A DNA stretch of 6,179 nt, from the NCBI GenBank assembly GCA_015490255.1, contig WFYF01000344.1, positions 1 to 6,179 of the forward strand, given 5' to 3'. The stretch's first letter is position 1. Each line of letters opens with the position of its first letter. Below are positions 1-6,032 of the stretch, one piece after another. The position numbers and the translations under genes are program-made. A model generated the notes under the pieces. That model did not search any database and was not told where the DNA came from. It was given only the letters and a program-made list of their open reading frames with translations. The DNA is from Caldifarciminota bacterium. GTDB taxonomy: Bacteria > Hydrothermota > Hydrothermia > S141-80.

Positions 1-41
1 CGGGCCAGGGTGGCGGAGGGATAAAGACGATCCTTTCCCAT
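1..41 (-). CDS. Possible N-terminal fragment of a downstream gene, cut by the window edge
   Basis: On the minus strand an ATG at 41-39 is preceded by GGAG (52-49) at a spacing of 7 bases. The frame stays open to the left edge and reads MGKDRLYPSATLA. An in-frame upstream ATG at 68-66 has no ribosome binding site. The fragment lies 63 bases after the stop of the phosphatidyltransferase gene on the same strand, so it could be the next gene of that operon. The words 'SATLA' resemble the start of some TPR-repeat proteins, but 13 residues cannot support a product name. The alternative is that this is not a gene. The opposite strand also has a short open stretch ending in TAA at 22-24. Confidence 0.3.
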   Translation of the reverse strand, partial: MGKDRLYPSATLA

Positions 42-104
42 TGTTCGGCTCCGTCTTTCACTGTTCATGGATAATATGCAGGGAGAAGAGAAAAAATTCG
101 GAGC

Positions 105-665
105 TCACGGAACGGCAAGGGGAGAGCGTTCTTTCCGGAGGAGCACGGTGCCATACACCCATCCATAAAGGAGGCTTGCCGTGAGGGCACATGCCAGATA
201 AAGCCACAGCAGCGCCTGCCGGAAAGGCCAGAGGTCCACATAGGCCAGCAGTCCCAGCACCCCTGCCACGCCTGTGATCCGCCCCCAGAACCGGCTCCCG
301 GGCATCACCCGCCGAACCTTCCAGAGCATCAGACCCGCCAGGCTGGAAAGCCCTTCCCGCGCCGCAAGCACCCCCAGCACCCAGCGGGGAAGGTCACGGT
401 ATTCCGAAAGCCCCCAGACAAAGGTCAGGATGATCACCTTGTCCGTGACGTGGTCCACCACCCGGCCCACCACACCCTCCACCTTCCATCGTCTGGCGAG
501 GAAACCGTCCAGACCGTCGGAAATCAGGAGCCACCCCAGGCCCAGTCCCATGAAGGGGGACAGTCCGGTGGAAGAGGGGAGCTCCCGGAGGACCATCCAT
601 ACGGCCACGGGGAGCCGGGAAAGGCTCATCAGGGTGACGAATCCCTGGAGCACCGCGCGCCTCAC
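105..665 (-). CDS. CDP-alcohol phosphatidyltransferase family membrane protein (PgsA-like)
   Basis: This is a 186-residue integral membrane enzyme that transfers a phosphatidyl group from a CDP-alcohol, probably CDP-diacylglycerol, to an alcohol acceptor in phospholipid synthesis. The complete family signature D-x2-D-G-x2-A-R-x8-G-x3-D-x3-D is present: D50, D53, G54, A57, R58, G67, D71, D75. These Asp residues bind the divalent metals and catalyse the reaction. Hydrophobic segments lie near residues 10-26, 38-50, 77-87, 95-114, 130-146 and 151-176, matching the usual six-helix fold. The N-terminus (residues 9-26) resembles the PgsA start, so glycerol-3-phosphate is the likeliest acceptor, but acceptor identity cannot be read from motifs. 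The start is GTG at 665-663, which overlaps the stop of the upstream RNase H-like gene as GTGA and implies translational coupling. A purine-rich stretch sits just before it, though GGGAG is only one base from the start. A T6 run (96-91) follows the stop but has no convincing stem, so no terminator is called. Confidence 0.9.
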   Translation of the reverse strand: MRRAVLQGFVTLMSLSRLPVAVWMVLRELPSSTGLSPFMGLGLGWLLISDGLDGFLARRWKVEGVVGRVVDHVTDKVIILTFVWGLSEYRDLPRWVLGVLAAREGLSSLAGLMLWKVRRVMPGSRFWGRITGVAGVLGLLAYVDLWPFRQALLWLYLACALTASLLYGWVYGTVLLRKERSPLAVP

Positions 666-1051
666 GCTCCCTTTTTCGCCAGTTTCTGAGCCAGGGCGTT
701 GGCCCGGTTTTCTTTCCGGGGAATCCAGACCAGCCGGACGTTTGTCTTTTCAAGCAAATGCCGGACATACCGGTGGAGAGGCTGCAGCCGGGGTTCCCGG
801 ACTTTCCACTTTCCCTGCACCTGCTCCACCACCAGACGGGAATCCATCCGGATCTCCACCCCGGAAAGGCCCCGCTCCTGGATCTCGGTGAGGGCGTAGA
901 TCAGGGCCCAGTATTCCGCCTCGTTGTTGGTCAGGGCCTCACCGAGCACCATTCCTCTGGGCTCTTCGTTGCCCACCACCCAGGCGGCCGCCGCCCGACC
1001 GGGGTTGCCGGAAGAAGCCCCGTCCACGAAAACAATGGTGTGCACGGGCAA
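662..1051 (-). CDS. Ribonuclease H type I-like protein (ribonuclease HI family, short form)
   Basis: This 129-residue protein has the RNase H fold of enzymes that cut the RNA strand of RNA-DNA hybrids. The first strand motif VDGASSGNPG carries D10, the helix motif NNEAEYWAL carries E44, and MDSRLVVEQVQG carries D70. These three match the D-E-D metal-binding core. The fourth acidic position falls in the C-terminal helix (ENRANALAQKLA). Here the usual AD-x-LA is AN-x-LA, with N118 in place of the Asp equivalent to E. coli D134. Length fits the short bacterial/archaeal form that lacks the basic handle region of E. coli RNase HI. The start is TTG (1051-1049), with GTG at 1045-1043 as an alternative. 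An in-frame TAG lies a few codons upstream, and the ATG at 1056-1054 is out of frame. No clear ribosome binding site is visible, so the start is uncertain. It is the first gene of a minus-strand pair with the CDP-alcohol phosphatidyltransferase. Confidence 0.88.
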   Translation of the reverse strand: MPVHTIVFVDGASSGNPGRAAAAWVVGNEEPRGMVLGEALTNNEAEYWALIYALTEIQERGLSGVEIRMDSRLVVEQVQGKWKVREPRLQPLHRYVRHLLEKTNVRLVWIPRKENRANALAQKLAKKGA

Positions 1052-1090
1052 AGCATACAGAGCCGCCGGGGAACCATCAAACTACAGGGG

Positions 1091-1119
1091 TTGACAGCCG
1101 GGGCCGCTGCGTGTATAGT
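1091..1119 (+). promoter_or_regulatory. Sigma70-type promoter of the protease gene
   Basis: A consensus -35 box TTGACA (1091-1096) is separated by 17 bases from TATAGT (1114-1119), a -10 box one base off TATAAT. Spacing is optimal and the spacer is GC-rich, which makes the AT-rich -10 stand out. Transcription would start near 1126, giving a leader of roughly 57 bases before the ATG at 1183. This is a strong-looking constitutive-type promoter. No comparably good promoter is seen for the divergent minus-strand genes. Confidence 0.8.
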
Positions 1120-1129
1120 AATGATATAC
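1113..1129. repeat. Short inverted repeat over the -10 box and start point
   Basis: GTATA (1113-1117) and TATAC (1125-1129) form a 5-bp inverted repeat with a 7-base centre. It covers the -10 element and the predicted transcription start of the protease gene, a position where a dimeric repressor would block the promoter. The arms are short and AT-rich, so chance is a real possibility. Confidence 0.3.
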
Positions 1130-1170
1130 CACAGTGACACGGCTATGGGCCGCTTTAAGACACATAACCG

Positions 1171-1175
1171 GGAGG
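1171..1175 (+). promoter_or_regulatory. Ribosome binding site of the protease gene
   Basis: GGAGG lies 7 bases before the ATG at 1183. This spacing decides the start: the in-frame GTG at 1177 is only one base from GGAGG and would be too close. An in-frame TAA at 1165-1167 rules out any longer N-terminus. Confidence 0.85.
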
Positions 1176-1182
1176 TGTGCCG

Positions 1183-4100
1183 ATGTGGATGTGGTTCGTC
1201 GCCGCGCTTCCCCTGTGGTTCTGGGGGAAGCCTGTGGATCCGGGGAAGGTGCCCCCGGAACTCATGGCGGAAGCCCGCACCCCTTACCGGATTCTGCAAT
1301 TTCCCGGACCCATTCAGGATGCCTGGCGGGAGGCCCTGCAGGCCCGGGGGGTGAAGATCTACAGCTATATAAAGGAAAACGCCTATCTCGTGCGCATGCC
1401 GGAAGGTGTGTCTCCTGAAGCAGTGCTGACAGGTCTGCCTGTGGTGCGCAACCTGCCCTATCATCCGGCGTGGAAGATGGAACCGGAAATCGGCACACGG
1501 CAGTTCCAGAATCCGGAGCGGGTGAAGGATGGTCGCTGGTGGCTTGCGGTGGACGCCTTTCCGGATGCGGATCTCTTTGCGGTGGTGGATGCGCTGGAGA
1601 AGGCTGGCGCCTGGATTGAAACCTGGACGGAAACTTCGGATCCCGTGGTGAAGCGGGTGTGGGTGCGCATTCCGAAAGATCGGAAGATCCTTGAAGCTAT
1701 TGCGAAGATCCCCGGGGTGTGGCTTGTCCGGGAGCGTCTGGAATATGTGAAACTCAACGATCGCAACCGGTGGGTTCTTCAGGGGAATGTCCAGAATCCC
1801 ATGGACACCACCGTCTGGTCCCACGGAATCCACGGGGAAGACCAGGTGGTGGCGGTGATGGACTCGGACCTGAACGAAAACCGGTGCTGGTTTTCGGGCA
1901 CGGACTATGCAGGGCGTCCCAAAGTGATTTCCAACGCTCCGGCACCGGGGAGTCCCACAGGGACCGTGGACTATTGCAATGCCTGTGAGCACGGCACCCA
2001 TGTGGCTGGAACGGTTCTGGGCAAAACCACGGGGGCCAATGCGGCCTATAACGGTCTCGCCTATGAAGCCCGCCTCATTTTCCAGGACGTCCAGGCAGGG
2101 TGCGGCTCTGCCTTTCTGGACATCCCGAGTTCGCTGATCCAGGCGCTCACCGACGCGCTGAACAACGGTGCCCGGGTCCACACCAACTCCTGGGGTTCCA
2201 GCAGCAACAGCTACACCACCTATTCCCAGGATTTTGATGATTTCCTGTTTGCCAATCAGGAGTTTCTCGTTACCGTCGCCATGGGGAACAGCTCCAGCGC
2301 CGGTGCTTCCGAAGACGGGACCATCGGTTCTCCAGCCACAGCCAAAAACGTCACCTCCATCGGGGCCACCTATCATCCTCCCGATCAGGACACGCGGGCT
2401 TATTACTCCAGTCAGGGCCCCACGTACGACGGACGAATCAAACCCGATGTGATGGCACCGGGCGGAGACGCGAGTGCCAACCAGACCAACTCGGCGGATG
2501 AAAGTCAGACCTGCGGGGTTTGCCAGATGAGCGGTACGTCCATGGCCACACCGGCTGTGGCGGGTGCCGCGGCGCTGGTTTTCCAGTATTTTGAGAAGGG
2601 GTATTACCCCTCCGGCACAGCCACCCCGGCGGATGCTTTCACGCCCCTGGGTTCGCTGGTGAAGGCCATGCTGGTAAATTCCGCAGAACCCATGGTCAAC
2701 GAGCCTGCCATTCCCAACAGCGAGGTCGGCTGGGGACGGGTCAGACTCCGGAACGTGCTGTATTTCCCGGGGGACTCCTTCAAACTCTTCGTGGTGAACG
2801 CCACGAACGGCCCCACCACCGGTCAGACCCTGACCTACACCATCAGCGTGGACCAGGGCTATCCGCTGAAGGTCACCCTGGCCTGGTATGACGCTGCCGG
2901 TTCCAACCTGGTGAACAACCTGGACCTGGAGGTGGTGGATCCCAACGGCACAGTATACAGAGGCAACGTGTTCAGCAACGGCTGGTCCACCACCGGGGGA
3001 ACCGCCGACAACCTGAACACGGTGGAAGCGGTCCGCATCCAGAACCCCACCCCGGGGACCTGGACCATCCGGGTGAAGGGGACCAACGTGCCCACACCGG
3101 CCTCCACACCCTACAGCGGTCAGCCCTTTGGCCTGGTGGCCACCTATAAGGAGCTTGCGCTTTCCGCCGATCCCAAAATTTCCGTGAGCCCCGATACCGT
3201 TGTGATGAACACGGAGTGCAAGGGCGTCGTGGACAGTGTGGGGGTGACCAACCTGGGCACACCGGATCTTGTGGTGAACAACATCACCTCCAGCAACCCC
3301 CGCATCCTGGTTCAGACTCCTCCTCCGATCACCGTCCTTTCCACCGCAACCCAGTATGTGCGGTTTCAGGTGGACACCGCTGGCCTGATCCGGGGATATC
3401 TTCCCACGTGGGGCACGCTGTATTTCTATTCCAACGATCCCACACCGGACCCGGACGACAGCGCCATCGTAAAAATCGTCCACCCCTATCCCTACGATCC
3501 GGCCCAGGACTATGCCTCCCGGTTTGCCACCAACGGTGGCGGCTGGACGGCCATCAACCAGAGCGGGAACGGCACGGGATGGCAGTGGGGCACACCTTCA
3601 GGGACCGATCCCACTTCACCCACCGGCACCAATGTGTGGGCCACCACCCTGGGTGGGAACTATGCCACCGATCTCGCAGACTGGCGGCTGGAAATGACCG
3701 TGTATCGGGGATATTACTGTGGAACGCCCATGCTGATCATGACCCACTGGTACGACATAGAAACGGGGACCAGCGTGGGGTATGACGGTGGGAACGTCAA
3801 ATATTCCCTGGACGGTGGAAACACCTGGAATCTCCTTCGCCCCCGGCGGGGTTACGACATGACCATCTCCACTTCATACAGCAGCCCGATTGCCGGAGAA
3901 GAAGCCTTCACCGGAAACTCCGGAGGCTGGATCACCGACACGTTTGACCTCACGGTGTGGGTCCTGTCCAAAGACGGCCGTCGCATCCCGGTGGACCTCC
4001 TGGCATCGCCCGGAGATTCCCTGCGGATCCGGATCCAGTTTGCTTCGGATAACAGTGTCAACAATTTCCAGGGCTGGTACATTGACGAGATCAAAGGCGT

Positions 4101-4416
4101 GGGGGTGACAAGCGACCTGGCCCTGACCGTGGGAGATCAGAACGGGGCAGTGAGCAGCATCCCGCCGTTTCAGCTCTCCAGCCCGGTGGTCTCCGCGTCC
4201 CGCGCCCTGGAGGTTCAGCTCAACCTGACCACCGCCTCCCGGGTGACCGTGGAACTTTACGATGCGGCAGGGCGCAAAGTCCGAACGCTCTTCCAGGGCG
4301 TGGTGTCTTCAGGACAGCACGCGATTTCGGCGAAGCTCTCCAGGCCCGGCCTGTATTTCGTGCGCACCCGGATCGGGGACAAAACCTATCGGGAGAAAGT
4401 CGTCGTGGTGCGCTGA
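1183..4416 (+). CDS. Secreted multidomain subtilisin-family serine protease (S8A, KP-43 type) with C-terminal sorting-like domain
   Basis: This is a 1077-residue extracellular endopeptidase. A hydrophobic, Trp-rich N-terminus (residues 1-15) probably acts as a signal peptide. Two similar prodomain-like units follow (about 35-98 and 119-192), each with a beta-alpha-beta-beta-alpha-beta look. The S8 catalytic domain spans about 205-530. Its residues are D227 (in VAVMDSD), H270 (HGTHVAG), oxyanion-hole N335 (TNSWG) and nucleophile S453 (SGTSMATP). The CWF segment after the Asp, and the beta-sandwich at about 547-657 (LAWYDAAGSNLVNNLDLEVVDPNG), are typical of the KP-43 group. Further domains are an ASH/HYDIN-like Ig repeat (about 665-765), a large beta-sandwich resembling the MAM-like domain of immune-inhibitor-A proteases (about 775-985, ending GWYIDEI), and a C-terminal FlgD-Ig/Por-secretion-tail-like module (about 1005-1077, VELYDAAGRKVRTL and PGLYFVR). 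The last suggests surface display or type IX-like sorting, but no secretion genes are nearby. Oddities are DSD in place of DTG/DSG and CxxC pairs beside H270 and S453. The gene is monocistronic, with its own promoter and terminator. Confidence 0.95.
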   Translation: MWMWFVAALPLWFWGKPVDPGKVPPELMAEARTPYRILQFPGPIQDAWREALQARGVKIYSYIKENAYLVRMPEGVSPEAVLTGLPVVRNLPYHPAWKMEPEIGTRQFQNPERVKDGRWWLAVDAFPDADLFAVVDALEKAGAWIETWTETSDPVVKRVWVRIPKDRKILEAIAKIPGVWLVRERLEYVKLNDRNRWVLQGNVQNPMDTTVWSHGIHGEDQVVAVMDSDLNENRCWFSGTDYAGRPKVISNAPAPGSPTGTVDYCNACEHGTHVAGTVLGKTTGANAAYNGLAYEARLIFQDVQAGCGSAFLDIPSSLIQALTDALNNGARVHTNSWGSSSNSYTTYSQDFDDFLFANQEFLVTVAMGNSSSAGASEDGTIGSPATAKNVTSIGATYHPPDQDTRAYYSSQGPTYDGRIKPDVMAPGGDASANQTNSADESQTCGVCQMSGTSMATPAVAGAAALVFQYFEKGYYPSGTATPADAFTPLGSLVKAMLVNSAEPMVNEPAIPNSEVGWGRVRLRNVLYFPGDSFKLFVVNATNGPTTGQTLTYTISVDQGYPLKVTLAWYDAAGSNLVNNLDLEVVDPNGTVYRGNVFSNGWSTTGGTADNLNTVEAVRIQNPTPGTWTIRVKGTNVPTPASTPYSGQPFGLVATYKELALSADPKISVSPDTVVMNTECKGVVDSVGVTNLGTPDLVVNNITSSNPRILVQTPPPITVLSTATQYVRFQVDTAGLIRGYLPTWGTLYFYSNDPTPDPDDSAIVKIVHPYPYDPAQDYASRFATNGGGWTAINQSGNGTGWQWGTPSGTDPTSPTGTNVWATTLGGNYATDLADWRLEMTVYRGYYCGTPMLIMTHWYDIETGTSVGYDGGNVKYSLDGGNTWNLLRPRRGYDMTISTSYSSPIAGEEAFTGNSGGWITDTFDLTVWVLSKDGRRIPVDLLASPGDSLRIRIQFASDNSVNNFQGWYIDEIKGVGVTSDLALTVGDQNGAVSSIPPFQLSSPVVSASRALEVQLNLTTASRVTVELYDAAGRKVRTLFQGVVSSGQHAISAKLSRPGLYFVRTRIGDKTYREKVVVVR

Positions 4417-4440
4417 GGGAAATGTGGGAAGGCGGGATAT

Positions 4441-4473
4441 GCGCGGGCGGGGCAATGCCCCGCCCGCGCTTTT
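4441..4473 (+). terminator. Intrinsic terminator between convergent genes
   Basis: A perfect 13-bp GC-only stem (4441-4453 with 4457-4469) has a 3-base loop AAT and is followed by TTTT (4470-4473). It begins 24 bases after the protease stop. The T run is on the plus strand, so the hairpin best serves the protease transcript. The convergent carboxyltransferase gene ends only 2 bases beyond the T run. Its transcript would also form the stem but has no U run after it. Confidence 0.88.
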
Positions 4474-4475
4474 GA

Positions 4476-6032
4476 TCACAGCGGAATGTTGCCGTGCTTC
4501 TTGGGCGGCAGACGATCCCGTTTGGTGGCGAGAAGCTCCAGTGCCCAGATGAGTTTCTTCCGCGTCTCCCGGGGTTCAATCACCTCGTCCACATACCCCA
4601 GAGACGCTGCATAATAGGGATTGGCGAACTTCGCCCGGTATTCCTCCACCAGCCTCGCCCGCAGCGCCTCAGGATCCTCCGCCTCGGCCAGTTCCCTGCG
4701 ATAAAGGATGGCGATGGCGCCCTCCGGCCCCATCACCGCGATTTCCGCGGTGGGCCAGGCGAAGTTCACATCTCCCCGGACCTGCTTGGAGGAAAGCACG
4801 CAATAGGCCCCGCCATAGGACTTTCGGGTGATCACCGTGATTTTGGGCACCGTGGCCTCGGCATAAGCATAGAGGAGTTTCGCCCCGTGACGGATGATGC
4901 CGCCGTGCTCCTGGGCCGTGCCGGGGAGAAAACCCGGAACGTCCTCAAAGGTGATGATGGGGATGTTGAAAGCGTCACAGAACCGCACAAACCGGGCCGC
5001 CTTCACGGACGCGTCTATGTCCAGGGCGCCCGCCAGATGCATGGGCTGCTGGGCGACGATCCCCACTGTCCGGCCCGCAAGCCGGGCGAAGCCCACGATA
5101 ATGTTGGGGGCGAAATCCCGGTGAACCTCAAAAAACGTGTCCCGGTCCATCACGATTTCCACGATTTTCCGCATGTCGTAGGGAGCGTTGGGATCGTCGG
5201 GGAGCAGGTCTTCCACCGCTGAAATGTCGCGATCCGCGGGATCTCCCGCGTCCACAAAAGGCGGATCGTCCAGGTTGTTGGAAGGCAGATAAGAAAGGAG
5301 TTTCCGGATGCCCTGCAGGGTCTCGGGTTCGCAGTCATACACGAAATGAGCCACCCCGCTTCTGGCCGCGTGAACGTCCGCGCCGCCGAGGTCCTCAAAG
5401 GTCACGTCCTCATGGGTGACCTGGCGGACCACCTCCGGTCCGGTGATGAACATATAGCTTGTGTGGCGGACCATGAAGATGAAGTCCGTGAGAGCCGGAG
5501 AATACACAGCTCCGCCCGCGCAGGGCCCCATGATGGCGGAAATCTGGGGAATCACGCCGCTTGCCTGGACGTTCCGCCAGAAGATTTCCGCATAACCCGC
5601 CAGGGACCCCACCCCTTCCTGGATCCGGGCGCCGCCGCTGTCGTTGAGGCCGATGAGGGGAATGCCCAGCTTCATGGCCATGTCCTGGATCTTCACAATT
5701 TTTTCGGCGTGGGCGAGAGACAGGGTCCCTCCGAACACGGTGAAATCCTGGGAAAACACCGCCACCTTCCGCCCGTCAATCTCACCAAATCCCGTCACCA
5801 CCCCATCGCCATAAAATTTTTTCTTCTCCAGACCGAAGTCGTGGATGCGGTGGGTGACGAACATGTCAAACTCTTCAAAGCTTCCCGGATCCAGGAGAAG
5901 TTCCAGACGCTCCCGGGCGGTGAGTTTTCCCTTCTCGTGCTGCTTCCGGATGCGGTCTTCCCCCCCCCCGAGGAGGGCCTGTTCCCGTCGCCTGCGAAGT
6001 TCGTCAACAGCCTTTTCAAGTCGTTTTCCCAT
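4476..6032 (-). CDS. Acyl-CoA carboxylase carboxyltransferase (beta) subunit, propionyl/methylmalonyl-CoA type
   Basis: This 518-residue protein, full length for the family, transfers carboxyl from carboxybiotin to an acyl-CoA in the cytoplasm. It has the two crotonase-fold halves of PccB/MmdA-type subunits. The N-terminal half has GGARIQEGV (133-141) and the glycine-rich [17 protein letters not shown] (168-184). The C-terminal half has [29 protein letters not shown] (362-390), KSYGGAY (404-410) and [16 protein letters not shown] (424-439). The end KKHGNIPL is characteristic. Known roles are propionyl-CoA carboxylase, acetyl-CoA carboxylase and methylmalonyl-CoA decarboxylase alpha subunit, and sequence alone does not separate these. 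The SSKxxxGDxNxAWPTAEI pattern leans to PccB. C411 sits where PccB proteins usually have Asp. The ATG start has AAGGAG 7 bases upstream. No biotin carboxylase, biotin carrier or decarboxylase membrane subunit is in the window, so partners must be encoded elsewhere. The start overlaps the end of an upstream gene by 17 bases, indicating an operon. Confidence 0.93.
   Translation of the reverse strand: MGKRLEKAVDELRRRREQALLGGGEDRIRKQHEKGKLTARERLELLLDPGSFEEFDMFVTHRIHDFGLEKKKFYGDGVVTGFGEIDGRKVAVFSQDFTVFGGTLSLAHAEKIVKIQDMAMKLGIPLIGLNDSGGARIQEGVGSLAGYAEIFWRNVQASGVIPQISAIMGPCAGGAVYSPALTDFIFMVRHTSYMFITGPEVVRQVTHEDVTFEDLGGADVHAARSGVAHFVYDCEPETLQGIRKLLSYLPSNNLDDPPFVDAGDPADRDISAVEDLLPDDPNAPYDMRKIVEIVMDRDTFFEVHRDFAPNIIVGFARLAGRTVGIVAQQPMHLAGALDIDASVKAARFVRFCDAFNIPIITFEDVPGFLPGTAQEHGGIIRHGAKLLYAYAEATVPKITVITRKSYGGAYCVLSSKQVRGDVNFAWPTAEIAVMGPEGAIAILYRRELAEAEDPEALRARLVEEYRAKFANPYYAASLGYVDEVIEPRETRKKLIWALELLATKRDRLPPKKHGNIPL
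5960..5969. repeat. Ten-base C/G homopolymer inside the carboxyltransferase gene
   Basis: Ten consecutive C on the plus strand (G on the coding strand) encode G22-G23-G24 with three GGG codons plus the first base of the next codon. The frame is intact at this length. The triple Gly is a common family feature at this place (ALLGGGE), so the tract comes from codon choice. Such tracts are prone to slippage and to sequencing error. Confidence 0.95.

Noticed and set aside
70..99. AT-rich TATTAT/GATAAT-like -10 boxes in the left intergenic stretch
   Set aside because: No matching -35 element at proper spacing on either strand.
91..110. T6 run after the phosphatidyltransferase stop as a terminator
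   Set aside because: The preceding bases pair only over about three positions before mismatching, so no stable stem forms.
274..891. A 205-codon plus-strand frame opposite the phosphatidyltransferase and RNase H genes
   Set aside because: Pro/Arg/Ser-rich low-information translation with no start signal. It is a shadow of the two real minus-strand genes.
1140..1152. Small hairpin CGGC-TATGG-GCCG in the protease leader
   Set aside because: A 4-bp stem is too weak to call a regulatory structure or riboswitch.
1177..1182. GTG at 1177 as the protease start
   Set aside because: It is one base from the GGAGG ribosome binding site. The ATG at 1183 has the proper 7-base spacing.
931..3483. An 850-codon open frame on the minus strand, antisense to the protease and running into the RNase H gene
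   Set aside because: It lies opposite a protease with clear catalytic motifs. Its translation is rich in His, Gly, Arg and Pro with no recognisable domain, and its end simply reads the RNase H gene in another frame. Long antisense frames like this are expected from GC-biased third positions.
4494..5222. A 242-codon plus-strand frame opposite the carboxyltransferase
   Set aside because: Antisense to a highly conserved enzyme, with no family resemblance and no ribosome binding site.
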